Assembly (NCBI GenBank): GCA_023853785.1
Contig: JAJIRX010000570.1
Coordinates: forward strand, 682,001 to 746,000
Length of the DNA: 64,000 nt
Direction of reading: 5' to 3'
Source of the DNA: Psilocybe azurescens
Lineage: Eukaryota > Basidiomycota > Agaricomycetes > Agaricales > Agrocybaceae
Shown piece by piece: positions 48,410 to 59,732 of the stretch. Every line of letters starts with the position of its first letter. The stretch's first letter is position 1. A model generated the notes under the pieces. That model ran no database searches, was not told the DNA's origin, and worked only from the letters and a program-made list of their open reading frames with translations. The position numbers and the translations under genes were made by a program.

Positions 48410-49800
48410 CTATTTTTCTCCGTATAATATATTTCGTAAGATAATCTTCCCAATCCAGACGTAGGTATTGCTCTTTGGGCCCCCATAGTCCCGAATCTCT
48501 TGAATGACAATGCAAATCACCCTCCCTCCTTCAAATGCACGTAAAGTTTCAATAAATCTTGTCATTGCCACGAGGTTACCTATTTCACCTTCTTCCAAAA
48601 TGTTTAGATTGATTGTAACTGACGCTGTAGGCTGTGCCCCAGACAAGAACGTCTGGATCAATGCAGGGAATGGCTGGATCGTTGCGTAGATGTTGTTGAT
48701 GCAGTAGCACATCGATAAGACTATCGATAATGTGATACTGCGAAGGCGATGATGGCGCCGAAGGTGCAAACCGCTTGCAAGAAGATTTAGAAGATCTGGG
48801 TATTCGGAATGGCCATCTGGGAAGTTTATTTAACATCTGAGATTAGGAACCTCATGATGAAAAGACGGTAACACGGAGGGAGCGACATACCAATATTTCT
48901 GTGAAAATACCAAAGCATTGAAATGTGAATGCTTTCAAGCATCCCTGCCCAAGTACACATCTCAAGAGCCTCGATATCTAAGCGCGCAACCTCTATACTA
49001 GCGGATCTTGCCCTGATTTCCAAGCTTTTGAGCTGTGTCATATCGAATACGTGCGGTGCCCATTTAGACAGTCCTTGTAAATCTAAGTGAAGGTGGGAGA
49101 GCTGGAGTGGGCGAGCAGAGAGCCCGAAAGGTAGCCTCATATCATTCAGATTGCCCAGTGAGTCAGTGAGCGTCCCGAAGGAGACCTGATTCAGATTAGG
49201 GTGTATAAGAATGAGAGAGATCGGAAAGTGATTAATCCCGCGAACATCCAGCTTGGTGACGCTGGATGGCAGCCCTTTCATCACGTATTTGAGGCATTTC
49301 CGACTGTCGTCATGTAATGCTCTCCAGCTGATGTGGTTGCCACGGAATGGAAAAGAAAATCTGTCTAAAGATGTTAGCAATGGGAGTATTTTCTGAAGTG
49401 AGGACCTGCGCCTGTTGGCTGCGTTTCTCTGGAGCTCTTCCTTTACAGGAGATACAGTTCTCAAAGGGGAAATAATGATGGTGAGATTCCGGACACGAGA
49501 TGCGACACGAGGAGAGGTGTAAAGAAGGTCGAGGAATCTGGGACCACTAGTCTTTCCGTCCACATCATCGCCGAAGAATGCAAGTTGGCTTATGTCTAGT
49601 GCGGCGTGTGGAATGATGGCATAGGAAAGTGTTACATTGTGGAATAGGTAGTCCAATGCTATCGCACGAAGGGCGCTGTTGACACGCAGCCAAGTGAGTA
49701 ACTCAGGTGTTGGGTTTTCTGTAAAGGCGAGATAGTGACCAATTATCTCGTAAAAGATTTCTACTGGGATCTCGGGGATAGTATCAGCAGCTGACGCCAT
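48410..49800 (-). CDS. F-box-like protein 1
   Basis: Exons 49800-48891 and 48816-48410 join in phase to 438 residues. The acceptor at 48817 was chosen because the earlier possible AG leads to an immediate stop. The start TIPEIPVEIFYEIIGHYLAF and the following WLRVNSALRAIALDYLF fit the F-box-like fold, which recruits proteins to SCF ubiquitin ligases. A repetitive Leu-rich middle (LSHLHLDLQGLSKW, MTQLKSLEIRA) follows, and the second exon has a hydrophobic segment and a short basic end. A relic of this gene lies at about 54.1-54.3 kb. Confidence 0.75.
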
Positions 49801-50439
49801 TGTCTCGTCTAGGAAATTTGGTGTTGGAGTAAGCGTCGGGAAGTGGATTAATAAAGAATCTTTGTTGAAAACCAGAAATTAGATTTGAATACTTACTCAA
49901 CTTGAAGTCCTGCACCTACCACACCGCAGGGACGTAGAAAGTAGAAGTTATGAGAGCAAGGTCGTTAATGGACAGAAAACGGGGACGGACACAGTCGAGA
50001 ATAAGTGAGTGAGTGAAAGTTGAATTCAACAGAGTGAATCCGTAACTAAGAGCTGCCAATTAAGAGCGTGAGCGCTGATCCTCCATAATGCGGACTTAGT
50101 AATACAAACAGTCCGTCTTTAAATGGCAGCGCCTTCCCTAACACGCTGCTGGTAGTATCTCCCACGTATGAGTTTGGGTATGGGGACACAATGGGACACT
50201 AAAGAGCCTAACAGAATGATTTTATTGAGCCGTAGTGGCTCGCCTTTCCACAGTCATGGCTCTGTTAGCGCCTACTACCATAACACATCTACCCCTTTAG
50301 ATCACTTGATAGTGCTGTGCAAGTTTGGGTGTACACAAGAGCCTTTTTTGGCTGATCCAGCGTCTGGATTGCTGGCGAAGGTCGAGAATAAGTCACCAAT
50401 ACGTCAAACACTGTGTCGTTCAGGCAGGCTATTTTTACG
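49801..50439. other. intergenic
   Basis: Promoter side of the F-box-like gene. An open frame at 50168-50491 runs into the following relic but has no motif. Confidence 0.45.
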
Positions 50440-51685
50440 ATTTACATATTCACAGATCAACAAAATGGGTCGGTCATGTCTCTCAATATGATGATATCAG
50501 CACTCTTTCTCATTATCTATGCTTTGATGCAGCAACATACAGAGACGGACAATGGTGCCTTTCACACAATATGTCTTCATTTATACTAGTTCATGGATTT
50601 CCAATGTACCAGGCAACATAGGCGCTTTCGGAGACAAAGTCTATGCCCGACAAAGCACACCTCAAATAGGGGCCTTTTTTCACTTATTCTCGAAATGAAT
50701 CGGCGTTCTTGATCTATTGAATTATGAATGTCAATCTCGGCATGTACAGAATTGAAGTCTCTTCGCTGCCTGACGTCTCCGAGTCTGATGGGCCCTGTGC
50801 GGTCATCAACGTCTATAGCGCATGTGTCGGCTGGATCAATGTTGACCGCATCGTTTATTGAACCTCGATAATGCATGGGGAAGAGACGTATCTTGTGATG
50901 ATGACGAATTTAGGACAGGGGGATGCCCTTTGGTGTGTGTTTTCGCATGTGGATATTACAGACAAGAGTTCTATTTTGTTGAGTTTATTGATTATGGTTT
51001 GCATAGCACTTGTTTTTAGGATGTTATTTTTGTTTAGACCGATGGACTCTGGCCTCCCTGCTGTAAATGCTGGCGCTCTTACTGGCGCTCTTGCAGGAGG
51101 TACGGTTATGCGTGTCCGCTCTTCATAATATTTTAAATGTACTTGAGCGAACGTCGGCCATGTCGATGCATTAGCTCTGATTGCTTTAGTTACCGTTGTC
51201 TGGATATTTATTAGCTAGACGAAGGTTAGTCAGGGCACGTTTGTAAAATTGCTAATCACTGACTTCACAAAATAGACGCCGAGATATAACAGTTGTCAAC
51301 ACGAAACCCACGACATTCGAGGATATAAAACTCCCTTCCGTCACTACCTTGCCGAGCATCCCAGGACCCTCTCAAAATTTACATGAGGAATAAGGTAGCC
51401 AAACATTAGTGAATATCCCAGGTCAGTCATCTAATAATACTTCAAACCTGCCTCTTACGATTCTTCAACCTATACTCTCATCAGGTTCGTCCCCCCCTGA
51501 TTCAGCGTTAATCACGATGTACTGGAATAGTGCATAGGCATTCAGTCACACGAATCTTACCCCCTCATATTACTCTCAAGTATATCAGGATGAGGACGCA
51601 GGGCCACTAGCGGGCAGTGGAGGCAGGGTTAGCAATTTGCCACCTAATTATAGTGAAGCCCGGAATCACAATAATCAAATAAGTA
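50440..51685 (+). pseudogene. decayed copy of the single-pass membrane protein
   Basis: Aligns with 42.4-43.8 kb: the start region, a NLGQGDALWCVFSHVD block identical in layout to NLGQGTTPWCVFSHAD, a Gly/Ala-rich membrane segment, the same donor after a basic stop-transfer sequence, and a tail block resembling YQDEDAG and LPPNYSEA. Several stops and shifts interrupt it, so it is a relic. Confidence 0.7.
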
Positions 51686-52039
51686 CTACATGTTATCTTT
51701 GGAAGCAGTTGATATGAAGCCCACGGCTCATGGTCATTCACACGTCTCTAGGCTTCGTACCTCTCTAAGCAATCAAATAAATTTGTCACTATACGTGGTT
51801 CCTCTCGCAGAAAGCTCGGTTCTCTATTATAGTTGTGAATCAGTCGGTCAATGAGTTCCCGAATTGCTTGGGTTTCAGCTTATTATAATCGACTGACGCC
51901 TCAGGAACAGATAAATTCAGACGTGGTCCCGATTCCTACCACGCAACGCTTCAAGCCGATACTTTCACGTTCCCGTCCATACTAGATCGTAATCGTTGTC
52001 TGACTTTGTGAAATAGTTAGCACAAAACCAGGGCCTGAA
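51686..52039. other. intergenic
   Basis: Between two relics. Nothing was recognised. Confidence 0.5.
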
Positions 52040-52530
52040 GTTCCAAGCCCACCACGGCCTATTCACAGCCTGATTTCCGCGTTAAATGGGAGAACATCCA
52101 CCAGTATTCTCGTCACCGCCATACCGCTTGAGATACGCAATCAAATATTCTTTCTCAATATAGCCAAGATGACACGTCAAGGCCATATCCGAACATTCCT
52201 ATTATTCACGACCCGGCTATCGCTATCATCAAAAAATCAGTATCAGCCTGTTGGCCACCTGCTGTCGCATCTACACTAAGACCCACGACCTCCCTGTATG
52301 TACTTATGGCAGAACTAATACGTCTTCGGGTGCTCATTGGATCACCGCGACCACCCGGGAGGAAAATTTTATTTTTATAACATAAATTACCCCAAATGGT
52401 GTTTCCACAAGCTGACCATTGAACAAAGAACGGCGGTCGCTCAGGTCCATCTCTGTACTGAACTTGCGTGGCTCAACACATTCAGATTCCAGATGTGCAC
52501 GTCAAGATCACCCAGTCATTCTGGGTTCAT
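52040..52530 (+). pseudogene. DUF7730-like copy 5, decayed
   Basis: Blocks corresponding to RPIHSLISALNG, a PLEIRNQIFF-like motif, YYSRPGYRYHQ, CRRIYTKTHDLP and LTIEQRTAV-QVHL are present in shifting frames with stops. The similarity stops just before the 3' end of the converging F-box/LRR gene. Confidence 0.78.
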
Positions 52531-52615
52531 ACGAAGATGGAGCACGGTGGCCCATGCTAAATTTGTTTGTTTGGCTTCTATATGCAAAGTCTTGTAGATA
52601 CCCTTGGATTTTAAT

Positions 52616-53968
52616 TCAGATATACTCAAGCCGACCATCTTTCTCCATATCTACCAGTGCCGTGTCTTCTTTCAATTTTGTTAACGCCAAGGGAGTCAAT
52701 CCTGAAATATCTAAGTCAAGTCTGATGAAATTGGGTAGATTTTGGGTTCTAAGACTTGAACTCAGTGCCGTCCAGTTATTATGAAGATGAGGGATGAGGG
52801 AGAGAGGGAAGTCGATAAAACGCAGTTTAAGCGTGACCTCGGTAAGCGTCGTAGCCGAGAGAGACGAGGTGAAGATCATTCTGAGCATGTCGGCAACCCA
52901 CGGGATAGGGGTTTCGAAGTAATCGATCAGAATACGGTGGTGGAATGTCCGTATTTTGAGCACGCCTTCAATTGTTAGATGCCTCAGCGCTTTGAATCCT
53001 TTTAGGTCTAACAGGGAATCGCGTGGATATGCGTGAAGCATGTAATTGAGGGAATTATACGATGTATACACTATAACCTCACAATTCAATTTAATGGAGT
53101 CCGCTATACGATTTAAACACGTACCTGGTGCACTCATTACATCGACAACTATGTGAGAAACATCTGGGCATAGGCTATAAAGTCTTTCACCGCGGGGGTG
53201 CTCCTGTCCAATAAAAGAGATCTTCAAAGTCTCCAAATGTTGAAACTCCACCGGGCAGGAAGGAGAATAAAGCCATGGCAATGCAGCCAGTGGCATTGGT
53301 GAATATGGGTATGTCATGCGAAAATATTTGAGTTGCAAGCGCTTAGTAGCAGAGGCTAAATTGTTACGGTCTATGTTTGGTGGTTCAATTGTCGAAAGCG
53401 ATAGCCGCTTCAAAAAGGGGATATGATCCAAAATCACTCCTGGAAACAACTGGGTCCCTGTCAGATCTAATTCTGTCAACTTGGTAGAATTTTTGAAGAA
53501 GTTGAGCAGTGTGGCATCGATCGGAGAATCCAAAGTGGCCGTCCATTTGTACAGTCCGTGTGAATCCCGACGAAAGCTTTGATTATCGGGAATAGAAAGA
53601 AAGTGAAGATTGGGGAGACCAAGAAGGAACTTCTCCATCACATGAACTTCCGGGATCGAGCAGTACCTATCGTTTTCAGATACCCATTTGTACGGTAAGA
53701 CGAGTTTTTGAACGTAAGAGGATGTTTGAGGCGAACGGGCTATATCATCAACAAGATGGGTGACAGAACAATAGTATGATTTTTGTCCAAAGCGATCGGT
53801 AGTACGGAACGAGATGGCCTTGAGGATGCGCGTCTGCGATAGAATGCGGAATACGTCGTTAACCTGAGAGCAGAATTTCAGACCCATAAAGTCGCGATCC
53901 TGATACAGGATATCCAGGATATGTTCGATGAGTTCTGTCGGCAGAGACGCGTCAGATAATCCTGGCAT
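52616..53968 (-). CDS. F-box/leucine-rich protein 2 (single exon)
   Basis: An uninterrupted 450-codon frame. The N-terminus SLPTELIEHILDILYQDRDF is a good F-box, followed by irregular leucine-rich segments such as LLGLPNLHFLSIPDNQ, STKLTELDLTGTQLFPG, FLKRLSLSTIEPP and FKALRHLTIEGVLKI. F-box/LRR proteins bring substrates to SCF ubiquitin ligases. No intron was needed. A 500-bp fragment of the 3' half is duplicated at 32.8-33.3 kb. Confidence 0.85.
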   Translation of the reverse strand: MPGLSDASLPTELIEHILDILYQDRDFMGLKFCSQVNDVFRILSQTRILKAISFRTTDRFGQKSYYCSVTHLVDDIARSPQTSSYVQKLVLPYKWVSENDRYCSIPEVHVMEKFLLGLPNLHFLSIPDNQSFRRDSHGLYKWTATLDSPIDATLLNFFKNSTKLTELDLTGTQLFPGVILDHIPFLKRLSLSTIEPPNIDRNNLASATKRLQLKYFRMTYPYSPMPLAALPWLYSPSCPVEFQHLETLKISFIGQEHPRGERLYSLCPDVSHIVVDVMSAPGTCLNRIADSIKLNCEVIVYTSYNSLNYMLHAYPRDSLLDLKGFKALRHLTIEGVLKIRTFHHRILIDYFETPIPWVADMLRMIFTSSLSATTLTEVTLKLRFIDFPLSLIPHLHNNWTALSSSLRTQNLPNFIRLDLDISGLTPLALTKLKEDTALVDMEKDGRLEYI

Positions 53969-54109
53969 GCTGAATGAGGGACTCGTATTGGTTTGCGTTC
54001 AGAATATCGTTGTAGATATGCTTGAGCAGCAGTTTAAATGACAACCTATCATGTACCTTCAACACGACATATTTCTGTTAACAATGGGAGTATCGTTCAA
54101 AAGAACACT
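53969..54109. other. intergenic
   Basis: Promoter of the F-box/LRR gene; nothing else was seen. Confidence 0.4.
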
Positions 54110-54290
54110 TGCGTAGTTATACTGCGTTTCCCTCCAGTTCTGCCACGAAAAGAGGATCAAAGTATCACGGTGAAAATGACGACTGGAGAAGCGATATGAG
54201 GAGAGGTACGGAGGAGGGTCAGTAAATTTCGGGCAGCTAGTCTTTCGTTTCTTGTCGTTGAAGAAATAAAAAGAACAAGAGAAGATGGTG
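54110..54290 (-). pseudogene. fragment of F-box-like gene 1
   Basis: About 180 bp similar to 49435-49590 of F-box-like gene 1, including the segment around RFLDLLYTSPRV. Only a short, frame-broken piece remains. Confidence 0.55.
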
Positions 54291-54447
54291 CCGATGAGTA
54301 ATTGCTCTCGTCGTGATACGGTGATTCGGGGACCATCTATTTGGGACTATTTGGCAGCTCCTTCCGCCAACCCTTCGCCAGTCCTTGGCACCGTTGCTCC
54401 CGACCAACTCCTAACGGTGACTAACGTCCTCTAACGTTAATCTGCAG

Positions 54448-54700
54448 AGACGAGCCGCACACATTTCAAACATAGAAGTGCAGGTATGTGTTCATTTATT
54501 GTTACCAAGTATTCAGGTACTGACTATAATGTTAACTTGCAGCGACGATCTACACACAAATCAAACATAAACGGAGGTATGTATTTTGTATGTATTCAAT
54601 CTGCGATATCTTCTATTCAGGTACTGAGTATAATTTTTGTTTAACAGGAAACAAAGCTATCAGCGACCCATTATAATATCAAACGTCTCGAAAGTTGTTG
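54448..54700. repeat. degenerate tandem repeat with intron-like boundaries
   Basis: Two units (54448-54542 and 54543-54647) and the start of a third share an acacacAaTcaaacataa-like core, then gtatgt, attcag, gtactga and a pyrimidine tract ending in cag. Each unit looks like a 30-35 nt exon followed by intron-like sequence. The meaning is unknown. Confidence 0.5.
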
Positions 54701-55014
54701 CGGGTTTTTAGTCTGTCGTTGAAAAAACTGCCAGTTGGAATTGGAATACGAAGCATTGGACTGTAAGTGATGTATGCTTGAGTGTCGTAGCATTTACTGA
54801 AAGTCGCGTTGTTTACTGTCGCTTTAGTATCACAATACCATTCATCTAAGCGCTCAGCGTTTATCGCGTAGTCTCCGAAATACACATATATCTCGTAGGT
54901 TAAAGTTTAACCATCTTTCGTAAAGATTTCTTGTTAATAGGAGAAACATCATCAGAGAATCACATGCAACGGTATCCACAACCCTGACGGAAGAGCTCAA
55001 CGTCCTCAGAGAAC
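54701..55014. other. intergenic, promoter of the peroxin gene
   Basis: No gene was seen. Confidence 0.45.
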
Positions 55015-57282
55015 ATGGCCACGTTAGACTACATAGAAATCCCAGAAGGCTCGACGCGCCTGCGTGGCTTGCCCGACCAACAACAACAACGCGATGAAAA
55101 GACGCACCACCCCCACCATGACATAAGACCAGCAGCCAAAATTATCACCTCCATTCCCAGCCCCTCGCCTCCGCACTCACCCTCAACGCGTACGCGGGAG
55201 ACCATCGCTGTTGTCGACGACTGCAAATTCTCTGAATTCCCCGTCGTCTGCGATGTCGTTCATACCGCAGATGCTGCTCTCAGCAGCGCTTCCGCCGATT
55301 AGCCCTGGGTCTACGTCGACGACTCCGACACTTTCGAATCCGAGGCAGAGAAGTGGACCCGAGAGCTTTTCGTTGTTGTCGACAAAGGACCCGCTTTCGT
55401 TACCCATCATGTCCACAAATTTCAAGCGGTTTGTGACGATCATAGGTCCAGTGTTTTGGTTGCAGGACCGGATAGAGGAAATTGTGTTGTGGAAGCGAGG
55501 GCCTTTGAGGACTAGTGTGTGGATGGCGGCCTATGCGTTTATATGTGCGTTATTTTTGGGAAGCTTGTGTTCTCTGTCACTAAAAAGGAAGGCTACTAGG
55601 TTTTTATCCGCGACTTTTGCTGTTGCTCCCTCATCTGGCGTTAATTGCTATCATTCTGACGACGTATCCATACCCCGCATCAGCCTCGGCGGACCCTCTC
55701 TATCTGTCCAACGACACCCATTCGACGACGACGCCTCCGGCTAACTCTCCTCCAGCGGAAGGCTCTGTGCCTTGGCAAGCCAACATACAAGGAATCCAGA
55801 ATCTCATGGGTGCAGTGTGCGTTTTCTGTCTTCTTATTTTCACTCTTACTCAATTGTCTGACTTATAGAGCTGACCTGCACGCACTTGTCGAGCCACATC
55901 TATATCACCTCGTTCTCACCCCTCAACATCTTGCTAAACCCATATTACGCACTGCAAGCACAAGTACACACGCCAGTACCGACAACACACATGCATCACA
56001 ACCACATTCTTCTCCTCCAACTCCCCTCCCTCACACTTCCCGCTCGCCCTACACGACGCACATCCTAACCCTTCTCGTCGTGTCCTTCCCCCTCTCCTCT
56101 TCCTGATACACCTGCCGATATTCCCGATCAGGGAGGTGTGTCTGGTTGCTGGGCTGGCGCCGTTCGTGATGGCGCATCCGTATGTGAGGATGGTGCTGCC
56201 TGTTCTTGGTGGGCTGCTTGTGGATGCTGCGCCTGTGCTGCTTGGGAGATGGCGGAGGGTGAAAAAGCGGTTGGTGGGTATGAATTTGGAGGTGTTCGGT
56301 GTGGATGTCGCCGCTGGTCTGGGTTTACATGAGCAGGCTGTAAAAGGCGAGGAAGAAGAGGAAGACGTGGAGACGGTGAAGGAGAAGATGCTCCCTGTAT
56401 CGACGATCCTGCAGAGGATTATAGACGATGATCGCCTAAGCGATGAGTGTTGGAATGCCGAGATGAGGGAGGTGCAGTTATGGGAGAATGAGAGGTACGG
56501 AGGTGTGTATATCTTTTATGCCTTTCGTTTCTTTTTCTTTTTTCTTTCTTTAGTATGTTGTTGAAGGTTTTTTCGTGTAGGACCATTGCCCTCAGATTCG
56601 CCGGCGATGATCGCGTCTTCGCTTGTTGGAGGCGGGAACACGTCGTCTGGATTCCTTCCTCCGCAGAAGGGCTGGAGTAAGCTGAATTTGAGGCCCGGGG
56701 AGCGTGGTGCGTGGACAAGAGGGCAAGATGGATGGAGCGGAAGTGGTGGTGGTGGTGGGGGTCCAGATGGGAGTGGGGTCGAAGTCGGTGGTGAAGTTAG
56801 GTTCGTTGATCTTATTTTTTTCTTTGACCGTATCCATATACGTTCCTTTTCGTGTGCCTTTTCGCCTTTCGTTCCTTCTCTCTTTTCTTTGTGGAAGCAA
56901 ACAGACGCTGACGCGCCACCTATTCTTTTGTGCTTCTTGTTCGATGCTCATTCATGGTTCTGGTTGCAGTAGCAATCTCACATTTTCGCTTGCACCCGGA
57001 TGGAGGTTTGTCGAATCGGAGGACTGGAGGAAGGATCTGAAATGCGCGTGGTCGGGATGCGGTGGCGATCCTGGTGAGCTCTCAAATTCCCAGCCGTTCG
57101 TCTCTTTTGCGATGTTGTTGCTAATTGTTTCATCTGCGATAGATGGCTGGGTGTATACAAATGATGCGTGGCTTGGGTCGCGTCCTGCACCTTATACCTC
57201 GGGAGGAGGAAGTGTTACGAGGAGGAGAAGGTGGGTGCGGAGGGTGTGGTTCGACCAGCAGAAGGCCAAGGAGGACAGCTAG
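55015..57282 (+). CDS. Pex24-domain peroxisomal membrane protein (PEX28-32 family)
   Basis: Exons 55015-55817, 55869-56502, 56581-56800, 56970-57073 and 57143-57282. After a disordered start come two pairs of hydrophobic segments (LLLLLPHLALIAIILTTYP; TLLVVSFPL onwards to VCLVAGLAPFVMAHPYV) as in the reticulon-like part of these proteins. The C-terminal dysferlin-type domain has PGWRFVESEDWRKDLKC and GWVYTNDAWLGSRPAP, ending RRRRWVRRVWF. Family members sit at ER-peroxisome contacts and limit peroxisome size and number. Three one-base shifts are needed: near 55210, one T too many at 55601-55605, one C too few at 56088-56092. If the first is real, translation may start at 55250 instead. Confidence 0.85.
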
Positions 57283-57839
57283 CTCTAAGCCAAGGAGAGT
57301 AGAGGATGATAACTTATTAAGCCTCCTACGGTATACTCTCATTTACTATCGCCTACATTCTATGTCAAGGCGGATGTTGTCTTTGTAAATGTATAATGGA
57401 CTTGGTTTTCTGATTGCTGAATTGTAAGTGTTCGAGCTTTCTGAAATGGTTGGAAGCGACTTTTACTGATATCGCTCAATTGGGAAATGGTTTCCTTTTG
57501 GAGCGTAGCACTGCCACGAAGCTAGCAATGGCGAGCCGCGACAAGCCAAGTTTTGCTTTGGTTTTGCTTCTCATATTGTCCTTCAAGTTCAACTTTACGC
57601 TGCTACGTTCATAGCCTTCAACATTCCTACTGAAGCATGTTTCTCACAGACTCTCTTTGCAGAAATCTCTCACTGGTGCACTATACCGATAGACCACTGA
57701 TAGCCAGCTGGCAAACTGCAGATCATACGCTTGCTGGACGCGATGCGACGGGTTAGCCTGCTCTCCATGGTACTGTTGCTTGGAAAATATACAATGGACA
57801 GTTGGGGTCTGTTGGAGCCTGATAAAACTATTCTCTTCA
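57283..57839. other. intergenic
   Basis: 3' flank of the peroxin gene and upstream part of a broken F-box gene. No gene was seen. Confidence 0.45.
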
Positions 57840-59432
57840 TGACGTAGACCGTCCCCAAAGGATCTGTGGCACTACTTCCGCCCGAAATCTTATCCATGAT
57901 TTTCAAATACGCCCACCAAGAGCAACTCGCAGCGATGACATCGATTTTACATGACGACATTATTGGTGATGATAATGAAGAGGCTCGGGCACATTTTAAA
58001 GCCGAGAGCAGGGAGCTTTCGCTCTATGCGTGGCGGGAGGATACGGTGTTTCCGTATGCTTTGGCGTTCGTGTGCAGGTTCTGGGAAGCGCTCCTCTCCT
58101 CTACGTTCGAGTTTTGGACTTCAGTGCTCCACTTCATCGACGAAAATCGCACGCCGATCGCTAAGGCTGAGCAATATCTGACTTGATCTCGCGAGCTGCC
58201 GATATCCGTCTTCGTCACTCGAAAATATGGCCTTTTCGACTTGACGACTGCCACGGCCAAGATATAATAACACAGTATCGTTCTGTACATGCAAACTCTT
58301 GTGTCTCACATGCGTCGATGTGTGAATCTCCATATCGACTCCATGTTGAGCGCGGCGTTCCCTATCCTTCCCAACTTCTTCCCCCGCGAAATTTAAACTC
58401 CACTTCTTAAATCGCTTTGCTTTATTTCCGGGCAGGAATGGGTAATCTTATCTGAAATGGGAGCCACGATTTCATCATGCACTGGAGGATACGTCCCTTA
58501 TTTGGAAGGATTCCGAAGGCATTCTTTTCCGCCCAGCGCTGAAGACCTTGTCCCTCGATACTGGAAATTTCTTTGCACGATTCTCGACGCGAAGGCGTGG
58601 ATAAGCGAGCAGCTTGATCTCAAGATTTGGCATTATCTTTTTATTCCCCTTTAGAGGAACTTCTCAATCGATGTGGCCACCCCGAGAATCTAATCACTTT
58701 TGTCGCTTGTTTTCCGTTGTATCGTTCGTTGGGCCAAATCTCATTATTTCGGTCGCTCGTGGATCTCGAGTTGGAAGGAATCGCATTCGGTAGAACGAAA
58801 TCCGATACAGTACTTGATCTGTGTGACTTGACGCAACTTCTCTCACAGACCCAGGTCAGCATATCGCCAGGCAGCATTGAAGAACTCTTTCGAGTCTGGA
58901 CTATTGGCAATGAACAGCTCCGTCGATTATCGTTTGTAAGCTGCCCGGAGCTCGATCAAGTAACGATTACGCACATCTCAATGACGGCATCGATATCGTT
59001 TATGGACAAAAGCATCAACCTCCCGAAGTTTCTTAGGTCCTGGCAAGGAAGACTCATCGCCGAATGGGTCAACGTGGATAATACCCTTCTAGAGATGCTG
59101 GCCAATAATGACCATTACGATTCTCTCCTTAATGGCCCGCAGAATGTTATCCCAGGCCGTGGTTTCTTTAGTCTGAATACCAGCGACCTACGCTTGGACA
59201 TACCCGACGCACTAACGTCGATAACGATCGAAAGCTTGCGGGAAATGGTCGAGGCATGGATTTTTTACCTCGACTACAGTAATGAAAATTAGCGTGAAGA
59301 TACGGACTGGGGGCAGCCATTCAGAATCTATCTATCGTCGATACCAAAGGTGACATATCGTTGGAGGATAAGCAATGGCTCAAGGCGAGGGTAGCGGCAT
59401 TCTCTTGCGAACGACGCCCAGGAGCATGATGG
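57840..59432 (+). pseudogene. F-box-like protein 3, broken
   Basis: The start of similarity, VALLPPEILSMIFKYAHQEQ, has no in-frame Met. Later blocks in changing frames include VFPYALAFVCRFWEALLSST, a LTWSRELPISVF-type region, MLSAAFPILPNFFP followed by a stop, and a long open part 58627-59292 with leucine-rich segments (LVDLELEGIAFG, RLSFVSCPELDQ). The last block, DISLEDKQWLKARVAAFSC, is in yet another frame near 59400. Several shifts are at homopolymers, but the missing start and in-frame stop suggest true decay. Confidence 0.7.
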
Positions 59433-59732
59433 TAAAACAATTAGCCTGACGACTTTTCAGGTTTCAACGACCGGCGACGTCATACTTTAGTGGAGCGCTA
59501 TCATCGATCAACCCTAGTTTTGTTTGTTACCGGCCAGCCGAACGTCGATCAAGTTGGCGCCTGTATTTGGGGGTCATCTTTACGCCAATTTGCTCGTAAA
59601 GGTTATACCAGGACACATATAAATGCTGCATCGTCGCTGGCTGGTATTGAGCATAGATCCCCACCGTCTAGGCTCGACACCCCTTTCCCTTCCCTTCAAA
59701 AAATACAAATCAAACAAAGCTATATCTTTATC
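59433..59732. other. promoter region of the HAD phosphatase
   Basis: Short spacer with C/T-rich sequence before the start codon; a typical fungal leader. Confidence 0.45.
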
